From an uncultured Eisenbergiella sp. (GTDB taxonomy: Bacteria; Bacillota; Clostridia; Lachnospirales; Lachnospiraceae): a DNA stretch of 52,803 bases. The DNA lies in the NCBI GenBank assembly GCA_910585455.1, contig CAJUEL010000035.1:1-52803 (forward strand), written 5' to 3'. The stretch's first letter is position 1. The number at the start of each line of letters is the position of its first letter. This document shows, piece after piece, positions 8,475 to 16,157 of the stretch. The notes under the pieces were generated by a model. The model was not told the origin of the DNA, ran no database searches, and saw only the letters and a list, made by a program, of their open reading frames with translations. Made by a program: the position numbers and the translations under genes.

Positions 8475-9386
8475 TCACCCCATATCATATTCAGCGGAAC
8501 CGGAGCTGATTTTGAAATTGATTAATGTCACAATCAATACGATCATAATCAAAACAACGCTCTGGGCCGAGGCATATCCCATGTCAAAATAGGTAAATCC
8601 ATTCAGATATACCTGATGAATCATTGTTGTCGTTGCATTGGCCGGTCCTCCGCCCGTCATAATATTCACCTGCTCAAAAACATTAAACGACCCAATCAAT
8701 CCTGTTACCAGCAGGAAAAAGGTAGTCGGCCCCATCAGCGGTAATATGATATTCCATGTTTTCTGAAAATAATTGGCCCCTTCCAGATCCGCCACTTCCA
8801 GAAATGAGTCCGGGATGTTCTGCAGCCCCGCCAGATTGATAATCATATTATATCCCACCCCTTTCCAGACCGACATGATGATAATGGAAAGCAATGCGGT
8901 ATCCGGACTTTGCAGCCACTTCAGGGGCCTTCCTCCCAAAGCCTTTAGCAAAAGATTGGCATGTCCGTAAGCAGGATCATAGATCAGAAGCCAGATCATG
9001 GAAACGGCTACCATGGACAATACATGCGGCAAAAACATGATGGTTCTTGAAATTTTGGTGCGTATGAGCGACGCATTCATCAGCTGGGCAATCAGAAAAC
9101 CGATGATCATGGTCGGAAAAACCGTTCCAACCGTATATAACATGGTATTTCCCAATGATTTCAGGAAAGCCGTATCCTTCATAAGCTGCCTGTAATTTCT
9201 CAGCCCTATAAAATTTCTTTCCCCAAACAGCTGATAATCCGTAAAGCTGTCTATTACAACCTGGAAAACCGGGGTAATCCAAAAGTAAATATAAATGATA
9301 AAAAATGGCATGATCAAAAGATATCCTGATTTATCCGGCATCTTTTTTATGAACTTCATCAACTTCCGCATAGAAACACCTCTCAT
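8475..9386 (-). CDS. Carbohydrate ABC transporter permease, MalF/UgpA type
   Basis: A 303-residue permease with a first helix at about residues 20-36, the SxxLxTxP-like periplasmic-facing region, and the EAA loop LEVADLEGANYFQKTWNIILP that couples to the ATPase. It pairs with the MalG-type permease downstream. Two starts are possible: ATG 9386 behind GGGGAG, and ATG 9371 behind AGAGGTG. The GGGGAG site is inside the 3' arm of a hairpin (9388-9424), so start choice and expression level may depend on folding. Confidence 0.9.
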   Translation of the reverse strand: MRGVSMRKLMKFIKKMPDKSGYLLIMPFFIIYIYFWITPVFQVVIDSFTDYQLFGERNFIGLRNYRQLMKDTAFLKSLGNTMLYTVGTVFPTMIIGFLIAQLMNASLIRTKISRTIMFLPHVLSMVAVSMIWLLIYDPAYGHANLLLKALGGRPLKWLQSPDTALLSIIIMSVWKGVGYNMIINLAGLQNIPDSFLEVADLEGANYFQKTWNIILPLMGPTTFFLLVTGLIGSFNVFEQVNIMTGGGPANATTTMIHQVYLNGFTYFDMGYASAQSVVLIMIVLIVTLINFKISSGSAEYDMG

Positions 9387-9387
9387 A

Positions 9388-9424
9388 ATAATCTCCCCAG
9401 GTAAAGGCTACGCGGGGAGATTAT
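9388..9424 (-). promoter_or_regulatory. Intercistronic hairpin hiding the permease ribosome site
   Basis: ATAATCTCCCC (9388-9398) and GGGGAGATTAT (9414-9424) are perfect 11-bp arms around a 15-base loop. On the minus strand the 3' arm contains GGGGAG, the ribosome site for the ATG at 9386. Such hairpins commonly protect the upstream binding-protein mRNA and lower translation of the permease; that function is inferred. Confidence 0.7.
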
Positions 9425-9439
9425 CAGCCATGTCAATGG

Positions 9440-10699
9440 TTACATTTTATCTTTACAGGTTTCTTCCAGATCCTTCATTGCCTGTTCCGGCGTTTTCTGC
9501 CCATAAATAATCTCATCATACGCCAGATGCAGCGATTCCTCATAAACATTTGTCCACGACAGCTTTGGATATGCCTGGGACTGTACAAGATTACCCAGCT
9601 GTGCGGTATACAAAGTACCTCCCTTTTCCTCATACTCTTCTGCCAAAGATTTAAGCGGCGGCACCATATTGGTTTCATTCATCCTGGCCTCCGCCCGTTC
9701 TTTCGAAAGCACAAACTGAATCCACTCCCAGGCCAGGTCCGGTTGCTTCGACTGCGCGCTGATCGCATACATCCAGGCGCCGCAATGCATTCCCCCCTGC
9801 ACATTGGTGAGGGACGAGGTATATCCTATCTTCTCTTCAAGAGACGGATCCGCTTCAATCATGCTCATCACCAAATCCGGACTGATGCATAAATTCATCG
9901 CCGCAGTGCCTTTTTCAAAGGCCGTTGTGCCTCCGCTCGGAGTAAAGATCGCATAGGGTGCGATATCCGCAAGAAAGTTTGCCGCTTCCAGCGCCCCGGG
10001 CGAAGTGAAATCCGGACCGTCTTTATAGGTACTTTCATAGACATTATTCTGCATAAAAAATTGCGCCAAAATATTCGCCCCTCTCGTATCCGGCAGCTCG
10101 ACAGCCCCACGGGTAACGATATCCCCATCCTTTTTGGCCAGCTTTTCGGCATATTCCAAAAATTCATTCCAGTCAGACGGCGGCGAATCCGGATCAAGCC
10201 CTGCTTCCTCAAAATAATCTTTTCTCCATACCATAACAGAGGGAGAAGCGTTATACGCCAATGCATAAATTTTGTCATCATATCTTCCATAATCGACCAT
10301 GCTGGAAGCCAAATCATCCTTCTCATCCCAATTATCATAAAAATCATCCAATGGGAGTAAATGACCCAGCTCCACGCGTCCAACAAGGTGAGAAACGCCA
10401 ATATCCATGACATCCGGCGCAGTCCCGCCCGCAAAGGCTGTATTCCATTTTGCGACAACATCCGAATGGGCAATATGCAAAATTTCTACGGACACTCCGG
10501 TTTTCTCTTCAAATGCGGCTTTATCGCTCTCCGATGCGCGCCCAACCATGCTGTCCTCCGTGTCGCGGCTCCATACCACCAAAGTTCTCTTTTCCTCCGG
10601 CGGATTCTCCTGCGCCTTTTCTCCGGATTGCGCGTCTGAGGCGCATCCAGCCAAAAAAGCCATCGATAAAGCGGCAGCTAATACAAATGCTTTTTTCAT
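9440..10699 (-). CDS. Extracellular sugar-binding lipoprotein of ABC importer
   Basis: A 419-residue solute-binding protein. The N-terminus MKKAFVLAAALSMAFLAGC is a lipoprotein signal ending in an LAGC lipobox, so Cys19 is the expected lipidated residue. The mature region has the family-1 binding protein pattern (LVVWSRDTED, TAFAGGTAPDVMDIG, FEKGTAAMNLC, LAWEWIQFVLSKERAEA). It is the first gene of the sulfatase operon and should define its substrate, probably a sulfated sugar or oligosaccharide by context. ATG 10699 fits the AAAGGAAAA site better than ATG 10705. Confidence 0.92.
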   Translation of the reverse strand: MKKAFVLAAALSMAFLAGCASDAQSGEKAQENPPEEKRTLVVWSRDTEDSMVGRASESDKAAFEEKTGVSVEILHIAHSDVVAKWNTAFAGGTAPDVMDIGVSHLVGRVELGHLLPLDDFYDNWDEKDDLASSMVDYGRYDDKIYALAYNASPSVMVWRKDYFEEAGLDPDSPPSDWNEFLEYAEKLAKKDGDIVTRGAVELPDTRGANILAQFFMQNNVYESTYKDGPDFTSPGALEAANFLADIAPYAIFTPSGGTTAFEKGTAAMNLCISPDLVMSMIEADPSLEEKIGYTSSLTNVQGGMHCGAWMYAISAQSKQPDLAWEWIQFVLSKERAEARMNETNMVPPLKSLAEEYEEKGGTLYTAQLGNLVQSQAYPKLSWTNVYEESLHLAYDEIIYGQKTPEQAMKDLEETCKDKM

Positions 10700-10737
10700 G
10701 ATCATTTTCCTTTCTTTGCGAATCTTTGATTAATTTT

Positions 10738-10753
10738 ATGCAAACCTTTGCAT
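10738..10753. promoter_or_regulatory. LacI-family operator O1 in front of the sulfatase operon
   Basis: Perfect 16-bp palindrome ATGCAAACCTTTGCAT. It lies just downstream of the predicted start site of the minus-strand promoter at 10795-10767, where a bound repressor would block transcription. The adjacent divergent lacI-type gene is the natural candidate regulator. CcpA-type sites look different at the centre. Confidence 0.75.
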
Positions 10754-10766
10754 TAACAACATGGTC

Positions 10767-10795
10767 ATTGTATCATCGTAATAGCTTTGTGTCAA
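10767..10795 (-). promoter_or_regulatory. Consensus promoter of the sulfatase/ABC operon
   Basis: The minus strand reads TTGACA (10795-10790), a 17-base spacer, and TACAAT (10772-10767). The start site would be near 10760, giving a leader of about 60 bases that contains O1. Confidence 0.85.
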
Positions 10796-10898
10796 GTTAT
10801 ATTTTATATTTTTGCTATTTCAAATGCATTATGTTTGTTTAATATGCTGTCTTTATTCTCTTTTTTCATTCTTTTCTTCTATATTTCCCCTTTCGTTA

Positions 10899-10914
10899 AT
10901 GCAAACGTTTCTAT
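10899..10914. promoter_or_regulatory. Half-conserved operator-like site O2
   Basis: ATGCAAACGTTTCTAT matches the left half of O1 and has a perfect AAACGTTT centre, but the right arm is degenerate. It lies between the two divergent promoters and may act as an auxiliary or looping site. Confidence 0.4.
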
Positions 10915-10926
10915 TTATTGCATCTG

Positions 10927-10949
10927 TTTTGCAAATAGCATTTGCAAAA
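10927..10949. promoter_or_regulatory. Operator-like inverted repeat O3 overlapping the lacI promoter
   Basis: TTTTGCAAAT-AGC-ATTTGCAAAA is a perfect inverted repeat with 10-bp arms and a 3-base spacer. It overlaps the -35 of the plus-strand promoter at 10942-10970, which would allow autoregulation by the encoded repressor. Its half-sites share TTTGCA/TGCAAA with O1 in the opposite arrangement. Confidence 0.65.
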
Positions 10950-10970
10950 TGGCAAAAAATATGTTATGCT
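10942..10970 (+). promoter_or_regulatory. Promoter of the LacI-family regulator
   Basis: TTGCAA (10942-10947), 17 bases, TATGCT (10965-10970), with the ATG 38 bases further on. The -35 is inside inverted repeat O3. Confidence 0.6.
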
Positions 10971-11007
10971 CTCTATTATCAATCGCCCTGCGGAAAGGAG
11001 CATCATA

Positions 11008-11967
11008 ATGCCGACCCTGAAAGATATTGCTACACATTGTGGCGTTTCATACTCCACTGTTTCGAGAGCCTTTAATAAGGATTCGCATATCAGTGAAAAA
11101 ACACGGAAGAAAATATTGGATTATGCAAATGAAGTGCATTATATTCCAAATGCCGCTGCAGTTTCTCTGAAAAAAAATGAGACTAAAATGATTGGCATCG
11201 TTATCCCTAAGCTTACCAACCTGTTTTATATTGATCTTTTAGAATTTTTAGATCGTATTTTAAAAAAATTCGGATATCGGCTGCTCGTCAGTTTCATCTC
11301 CGATGATGTCAACAGTGAATTTCATTGTCTGGAATTAATGGCAACCGCACGGGTGGACGCATTGATTATCATGGGATGCCGCCCGGAAAACATAAGCTAT
11401 ATCCGCCAGCTGTCTGCCCAAATCACGATTGTCCAATTATTAAGCAACGCGCTTTTGGAACTGGATAGCGTCTGCGTAGATGATCTCAAGGCCACTTCCA
11501 TGGGAACGCAATATTTGATCAACCGGGGACACAGAAAGATTCTGTTTGTCGGGGATACCAACCGGTCGAAAAGCTACTCCGATACGATGACGCGTAATAA
11601 TATCAGCAGGGAAAATCATCTTTTTATTGCAGGTGAAAATGACTGCAGTGAAATTTTACACCAAATGAATATTTTTCATCCAACAGCCGTAATGGCCAGC
11701 TCCATCTACAAGGAAAACGCATATCGAGCTATCAGAGCTGCCGGGCTTCAAATTCCTGACGACATCAGTTTTTTTGCTTTTGGAGATGTCCAATGGGTGC
11801 AGCTTTTGGAAATCACGGCCATGGCGCACAATCTGGAAGAGATTTCCACGGCGTTAGTAGATCAATTAATCTATCGTCTGAGAAATCCATACAATGAGCA
11901 ATCCCCTGCTCACCATATTCTTTTTGATACTTTCATCCGTGAAAGAAAATCTGTAAAGTATTTATAA
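11008..11967 (+). CDS. LacI-family transcriptional regulator
   Basis: A 319-residue protein. The N-terminal helix-turn-helix MPTLKDIATHCGVSYSTVSR is followed by the hinge region NAAAVSLKKNETKMIGIVIP, then a periplasmic-binding-protein-like effector domain (IPDDISFFAFGDVQWVQLLE near the end). ATG 11008 has AAAGGAG eight bases upstream; an upstream in-frame start overlaps the promoter and is rejected. It is divergent from the sulfatase/ABC operon, with palindromic TGCAAA/TTTGCA operators between them. A local repressor responding to the imported sugar is the simplest reading. Confidence 0.92.
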   Translation: MPTLKDIATHCGVSYSTVSRAFNKDSHISEKTRKKILDYANEVHYIPNAAAVSLKKNETKMIGIVIPKLTNLFYIDLLEFLDRILKKFGYRLLVSFISDDVNSEFHCLELMATARVDALIIMGCRPENISYIRQLSAQITIVQLLSNALLELDSVCVDDLKATSMGTQYLINRGHRKILFVGDTNRSKSYSDTMTRNNISRENHLFIAGENDCSEILHQMNIFHPTAVMASSIYKENAYRAIRAAGLQIPDDISFFAFGDVQWVQLLEITAMAHNLEEISTALVDQLIYRLRNPYNEQSPAHHILFDTFIRERKSVKYL

Positions 11968-12054
11968 GAATATGCCAATAAAGTAAAGCATACCGGGAAC
12001 AGTAACAATTTGTAACAGTTCACGGCGCTGCCATATTGAACGTATGTTTGGTTA

Positions 12055-12083
12055 TTGTACTCTGGAATCATTTGTGATATATT
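12055..12083 (+). promoter_or_regulatory. Promoter of the antitoxin RNA
   Basis: TTGTAC (12055-12060), a 17-base spacer, and TATATT (12078-12083). The start site would be near 12090, about 75 bases before the terminator stem. Confidence 0.65.
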
Positions 12084-12089
12084 AGAAAC

Positions 12090-12198
12090 AGAAAAGGGGG
12101 AAAGCCATAGAAGCGGCTCTATCCCTCATAACAAACAAGCTATACGGACTTTACAATCCGGTTGCCGTCACTATTGGGAGTAGTGGCGGCTATTTTTT
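12090..12198 (+). ncRNA. Antisense antitoxin RNA of a type I toxin-antitoxin pair
   Basis: A short transcription unit of about 109 bases. It has its own promoter and ends in an intrinsic terminator, GCCGTCACTA (12164-12173) with TAGTGGCGGC (12181-12190) followed by TATTTTTT. The 3' end overlaps the last codons of the small hydrophobic toxin encoded on the minus strand, and the rest would be antisense to the 3' untranslated part of the toxin mRNA. Converging 3' overlap of this kind is known for TxpA/RatA-type systems. The start is estimated from the promoter. Confidence 0.65.
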
Positions 12199-12288
12199 CC
12201 TCTTGCAAACCTGATAAATCAAATTGGCAAGGGCAACAATGAGTATTCCAATCTGGATCAAATCCTGATATGTAACAATAGAAGACAT
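12190..12288 (-). CDS. Small hydrophobic toxin, holin-like type I toxin family
   Basis: A 32-residue peptide beginning MSSIVTYQDLIQIGILIVAL, continuing through NLIYQ and ending in the basic tail CKRKK. One membrane helix spans about residues 10-25. Size, the TYxDLIQ-like entry, a single helix and the Lys/Arg tail fit the putative holin-like toxin family (Hol_Tox) common in Lachnospiraceae. The stop codon lies inside the terminator of the convergent antisense RNA. The ribosome site is weak, which is usual for tightly controlled type I toxins. It is too short for routine gene calling. Confidence 0.72.
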   Translation of the reverse strand: MSSIVTYQDLIQIGILIVALANLIYQVCKRKK

Positions 12289-12515
12289 AAAATCAACCCG
12301 TTTTTTCTTGACACCGGTTTTTCCGCGTATTAAGATAGGGAAGAATTATGGCGTTTTTGCATTTGCCGTAATATTTCAGCTACTCACATGATATCAATAC
12401 ACTATAAAACGTTGCTGTCCATGATGCGCCCCAGGCAAGGGATCTATCAAAACAGGCCTGATGGGATGGGACCGCTTTGTCCGGCCGACATCCGGGCAGC
12501 ACAGAAAGAGGTCAT

Positions 12516-13526
12516 ATGGAACATTTAATCATTCCGGAGCATTATCAATCCGCGCTGAACCTGCACGACACGCAGATCGGCATTAAAACCGTGAAGGACT
12601 TTTTTCAGAGTCTTCTCGTCAAGCACTTAAACCTGCTGCGCGTATCTGCGCCGCTGTTTGTGGACCCCGCCTCCGGATTAAACGACAACTTAAACGGCTA
12701 CGAGCGCCCCGTTTCCTTTGGCATCAAGGAGCAGGATGACTACGAAGCGGAGGTGGTACATTCCCTTGCAAAATGGAAACGCTATGCGCTCAAGGAGTAT
12801 GGCTTTTCTCATGGGGAAGGTCTTTATACGGACATGAACGCCATCCGCAGGGATGAGGTGACGGACAACATTCACTCCATTTTCGTGGATCAATGGGACT
12901 GGGAAAAGATCATCGCCAAAGAAGAGCGGAATCTGGATACGCTCAAGGCCACCGTCCGCGATGTCTATAAGGCGCTGCGCAAGACGGAAATGTATATGGC
13001 AATCCAGTATGATTACATAGAAGAAATTCTGCCAAAGGAGATTTTCTTCATCACCAGCCAGGAGCTTGCCGACATGTTCCCGGATTATGGTCCGAAGGAA
13101 CGGGAATATCACATCACCCGGGCAAAGGGCGCGGTCTGCATCATGCAGATCGGGGATAAGCTGGAAAACGGCGAGCCCCATGACGGGCGTGCGCCGGACT
13201 ACGATGATTGGGCGTTAAACGCCGATATCCTCGTCTATTATCCGGTCCTGGATATCGCGCTGGAGCTTTCCTCCATGGGCATCCGCGTGGATAAAGCCGC
13301 GCTGCTTTCCCAGCTGGAAAAGGCAGGCTGTACAGAGCGCGCGCAGCTTCCTTTCCAGAAAGCGGTGCTTTCCGAAGAGGTTCCCTTCACGATCGGCGGC
13401 GGCATCGGACAGTCCCGCATCTGTATGTTCTTTTTGCGCAAGGCTCACATCGGCGAGGTGCAATGCTCCCTGTGGCCCGATGCGGTCCGGAAGGAAGCGG
13501 CGGCATGCGGCATACAGCTTTTGTAA
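12516..13526 (+). CDS. asnA: Aspartate-ammonia ligase (asparagine synthetase A)
   Basis: A 336-residue soluble enzyme making asparagine from aspartate, ammonia and ATP. The family is recognised from VSAPLFVDPASGLNDNLNGY, the class II aminoacyl-tRNA-synthetase-like core (DQWDWEKII), and the C-terminal GGGIGQSRICMFFLRKAHIGEVQ. Length matches the E. coli enzyme (330). ATG 12516 has AAAGAGGT upstream. It is monocistronic, closed by a strong terminator. I looked for a T-box in the leader and could not support one. Confidence 0.95.
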   Translation: MEHLIIPEHYQSALNLHDTQIGIKTVKDFFQSLLVKHLNLLRVSAPLFVDPASGLNDNLNGYERPVSFGIKEQDDYEAEVVHSLAKWKRYALKEYGFSHGEGLYTDMNAIRRDEVTDNIHSIFVDQWDWEKIIAKEERNLDTLKATVRDVYKALRKTEMYMAIQYDYIEEILPKEIFFITSQELADMFPDYGPKEREYHITRAKGAVCIMQIGDKLENGEPHDGRAPDYDDWALNADILVYYPVLDIALELSSMGIRVDKAALLSQLEKAGCTERAQLPFQKAVLSEEVPFTIGGGIGQSRICMFFLRKAHIGEVQCSLWPDAVRKEAAACGIQLL

Positions 13527-13533
13527 TGCATAT

Positions 13534-13576
13534 AAAAAGGCGGCGGTCTTTTATTTATCCGGACCGCTGCCTTTTT
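13534..13576 (+). terminator. Intrinsic terminator of asnA
   Basis: AAAAAGGCGGCGGTC (13534-13548) pairs with GACCGCTGCCTTTTT (13562-13576), with one G-U pair. The right arm supplies the T-run on the plus strand and the left A-run supplies one on the minus strand, so it may also end the convergent HAD-CPBP gene. Confidence 0.85.
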
Positions 13577-13604
13577 CATTCTATATATCATGCGCTGCAC
13601 ATTC

Positions 13605-13653
13605 ATGGCTGCCGTAACGGTTCAGACTTGTCTGAACCGTTACTGGCAGCCAT
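13605..13653. repeat. Dispersed palindrome family P, copy A
   Basis: The core TAACGGTTCAGAC (13615-13627) and GTCTGAACCGTTA (13630-13642) is perfect with a 2-base loop. It is extended by an outer perfect stem ATGGCTGCC (13605-13613) with GGCAGCCAT (13645-13653). Related 13-bp-arm palindromes are at 18381-18408 and 34177-34204. All three follow closely behind the 3' end of a gene. Confidence 0.8.
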
Positions 13654-13681
13654 CGCATCACATATACACCTTTCTTCCCCG

Positions 13682-15646
13682 CTATGCGTTTTTCTGCCAC
13701 TTCACCATTAACACCAGGCAGACTGCGGACATCGCCAGGAAAAACAGGGCGGACACGGGGATCAGGAAAATCCCCCCGATTCCTGTCAAATCAATCATGA
13801 AGTACACAAACAGATTGGCAATGCCGTGGAACAGCATGGGAAACCAGATGCTATCATATAGCTCATATACCAGTGCCAGAACGACACCCAGCACCGTCGC
13901 ATAAACCGCCTGCACCAGATTTCCATGAAACAGCCCGAAGATCAGCCCGGACAACAGGGCAGCGATGGGAACATTGCTGATCTTTTTTAACTTCCCATAC
14001 ACAACACCGCGGAACACGGTCTCTTCTCCAAGCGGCGCTAAAATGCCGTAGGAAAGAACGCCGAGCCATATCGGGATATCTCCCTGCAATTCCGCAACCT
14101 CCTGATAAGACGGGGAATATTTGTACAGCTCTGCCAGCGTCAGCAGCCCGTTCATTCCCATTGCCAGTGCCGCCGCCAGAATCGCCATGGGGATCAGGGA
14201 CAGCTTGTGCACTGGCCTTGTGCTGCGCAGACGGATGCTCTTCTGCCAGATGCCAAAGCATGCCGCAAATCCTGCCACAATTCCCGCCGCATTGGCAAGG
14301 TTGAGCCAGTAATAATAGGTATTATTGTCCTCTCCTGCCCCAAAAGCCGCCATGCCAACCATGAGCACAATCGTCGCTGCCATGCTGACTACCACATAAT
14401 AGGTCGCCATAGCAAGCGCGCTGATGCCGATCGCTTTTAAAATTTTCTTTCCTCTTGTATCCGGCCGGGGCATCGGACGCTGCCGATACCGGTCCCGCCA
14501 CGGATTTCCCGGATAAGAAGACCGGTAACCCGGACGTCCGTTTTCTGCATAAAACGATTGCCGCTGCAGTTGTCCGCCGTAAGGCTGTGTTTCCGGATAC
14601 GGCTGCCAATACTCCTGCTGTTCCGGTCCGCCATAGGGCTGCGGATATCCCTGTTGATTCGAACCGCCATAGGGCTGCGGATACCCCTGCTGACCCGGTC
14701 CGCCATAGGACTGTTGATACTCCTGCTGACCCGGTCCGCCATAGGGATGTTGATACTCCTGCTGACCCGGTCCGCCATAGGGATGTTGATACTCCTGTTG
14801 ACCAGAGCCGGCATACGGCTGTTGATACGCACGCTGATATGGACCGGTATATGCCTGCTGATACTCCTGCTGCCCATATTCCACATATGGATGTTGATGC
14901 GCGCCCTGCTGCCCGCCAATTCCCACATAAGGAGGCGGCTGCAGTCTTGCACCCCTATCCGGAAAGACGCCGGTGCTGTTCCCAGGCTGCCGTCCCAGCA
15001 AAAGGCGGCGCAATCCTTCCACATCCCGGACGATGAACTCGGCGCCCGCCTCTTCCAGTTCCCCCGGCGCAGCATAGCCATAGCTTACGCCAATGCTGTG
15101 CATGCCTGTCGCCTTCGCGCCCTCCACATCAAATTTCCGGTCTCCCACAAGCGCCATGCCGGCGGGATCTGTCGCTCCCCTTTGCGCAAACTGCCGCAGT
15201 ACCTCGGCAACCACATCCTCTTTTTTCCCGAGGGAGCCGTCCAGTCCGCTCCCCACCACGATTTCAAAATATTGCCGGATGCCAAAATAGCAAAGGATAT
15301 CCTCCACAAACACAAGCGGCTTACTGGAAGCGACCGCCAGATGCGCTCCTGATGCCTGTAAATCCCGCAAAAGCTCTGCCATGCCGGGATACATGACATT
15401 TTCATACTTTCCGGTCACGGAAAAGCGTTCCCGGTATTTCTCAATCGCCTGTTGCGCCTGCTCTTTATCAAAATGATAAAACTGCATAAAACTGTCTTCC
15501 AGAGGCGGTCCGATAAAAGGCTCCAGCTTGTCCAGGTCCGGTTCCTCTATTCCAAAGCTCTGCAGCGCATATTGCACGCTGCCGCAAATCCCCTGTTTCG
15601 GATCGCTGATCGTTCCGTCCAGGTCAAATAACAGATAAGAAAACAT
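13682..15646 (-). CDS. Fusion protein: HAD phosphatase, Tyr/Gln/Gly repeat linker, CPBP membrane protease
   Basis: A 654-residue single open frame starting at ATG 15646 behind GGAGG. Residues 1-217 are a phosphoglycolate-phosphatase-type HAD domain (Asp8 and Asp10 in FDLDGT, Ser107/Ser108, Lys142, Asp169 and Asp173 in GDRKFD). Residues about 218-400 are low complexity and contain eight 12-residue Tyr/Gly/Gln/Pro repeats (254-349). Residues 401-654 are a multi-helix CPBP (CAAX/Abi) protease domain with Glu541-Glu542 and Arg546 (EETVFRG), His574 (FGLFHGN), and His607 and Asn611 (FHGIAN). Both domains keep their catalytic residues. The HAD part is cytosolic and the CPBP part membrane-embedded. 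This combination is unfamiliar to me; the substrates are unknown. Confidence 0.9.
   Translation of the reverse strand: MFSYLLFDLDGTISDPKQGICGSVQYALQSFGIEEPDLDKLEPFIGPPLEDSFMQFYHFDKEQAQQAIEKYRERFSVTGKYENVMYPGMAELLRDLQASGAHLAVASSKPLVFVEDILCYFGIRQYFEIVVGSGLDGSLGKKEDVVAEVLRQFAQRGATDPAGMALVGDRKFDVEGAKATGMHSIGVSYGYAAPGELEEAGAEFIVRDVEGLRRLLLGRQPGNSTGVFPDRGARLQPPPYVGIGGQQGAHQHPYVEYGQQEYQQAYTGPYQRAYQQPYAGSGQQEYQHPYGGPGQQEYQHPYGGPGQQEYQQSYGGPGQQGYPQPYGGSNQQGYPQPYGGPEQQEYWQPYPETQPYGGQLQRQSFYAENGRPGYRSSYPGNPWRDRYRQRPMPRPDTRGKKILKAIGISALAMATYYVVVSMAATIVLMVGMAAFGAGEDNNTYYYWLNLANAAGIVAGFAACFGIWQKSIRLRSTRPVHKLSLIPMAILAAALAMGMNGLLTLAELYKYSPSYQEVAELQGDIPIWLGVLSYGILAPLGEETVFRGVVYGKLKKISNVPIAALLSGLIFGLFHGNLVQAVYATVLGVVLALVYELYDSIWFPMLFHGIANLFVYFMIDLTGIGGIFLIPVSALFFLAMSAVCLVLMVKWQKNA
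14600..14887 (-). repeat. Eight in-frame 36-bp tandem repeats encoding a 12-residue Tyr/Gly/Gln repeat
   Basis: Codons 254-349 of the fusion protein form eight consecutive 12-residue units. The last six begin Tyr-(Gly/Ala)-Gly, and the consensus is YGGPGQQEYQHP. Units 3-8 are close at DNA level; the first two (YVEYGQQEYQQA, YTGPYQRAYQQP) are diverged. The period is exact, so unit number could vary by slippage without breaking the frame. Confidence 0.92.
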
Positions 15647-15794
15647 GGTAAACCTCCAGAATCTCTGTACCGGACAAATTGCAAAAGCTGCGCTTTTATA
15701 CTGCCGCCGCCCGCACTTTGCCCTTGCCTACTATCATAACAGAAAAATCCCGTATGCGCCATGTATTTTTTCATAAAATCCGTTTTCACGGCTG

Positions 15795-15897
15795 GTTACT
15801 TTTCACGGCGTTGCCGAATGCGGACTGCCAGCGGTTTGGCCCCTCCCTCCCGTCTCCTGGCCGGTGCAGACTGTTTTTGCAACGCCGTGAAAATAAC
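15795..15897. repeat. Dispersed element R2, copy 1, with long terminal inverted repeats
   Basis: GTTACTTTTCACGGCGTTGC (15795-15814) is nearly the reverse complement of 15879-15897, giving an outer stem of about 18 bp. The interior (about 15811-15880) is recognisably the same sequence as 36921-36998, including GGACTGCCAGCGG and CCGGTGCAGACTG. The outer stem sequence is different in the other copy, but a stem is kept there too. Confidence 0.75.
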
Positions 15898-15954
15898 CAC
15901 TGTTGCAGATTATTCCTGATACATGAAAAAAGGCTGGGAAAACGGGGATTGATA

Positions 15955-15963
15955 TGATATACT
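15955..15963 (+). promoter_or_regulatory. Extended -10 promoter of the CAP gene and its long leader
   Basis: TGATATACT is a TGn extended -10. The start would be near 15970, leaving a leader of about 188 bases before the ATG at 16158. The leader contains the stem GGCACGCA/TGTGCGCC (about 16089-16110) but matches no riboswitch class that I recognise. The remainder of 15898-16157 holds no gene that I can support. Confidence 0.45.
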
Positions 15964-16157
15964 GAAAGAAATTACCAGGCCGCAGATGCACTTATTTTCA
16001 CCGATCTTCGACGTATACGTGTGTCTTCCTTACGTCTACGGGCAACGTCCATACAAGCACATCTATCGGCTTATACTCACGGGAATTCAGGCACGCACCC
16101 CTGTGCGCCGCTTCACAGATTCCTGTACATTCAGAAAAAAGATTGGAGGCATTACTT

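Noticed and set aside
11968..12050. Another copy of palindrome family P near GTAACAATTTGTAACAG
   Set aside because: Only a short direct repeat of GTAAC is present; the arms are not complementary.
12300..12515. Possible T-box leader for asnA (GGGATGGGACCGC resembles the T-box sequence)
   Set aside because: The position expected to pair with the tRNA end reads TGGG, which does not fit tRNA-Asn. No specifier loop or terminator/antiterminator pair could be recognised, and the leader is short.
14558..15352. Overlapping plus-strand frames across the repeat tract of the HAD-CPBP gene
   Set aside because: The tandem 36-bp repeats keep all frames open; only the minus-strand frame carries conserved domains and a ribosome site.
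15898..16157. Riboswitch in the leader of the CAP gene
   Set aside because: A long leader with some stems is present, but it does not match cyclic-di-GMP or other classes that I can recall.
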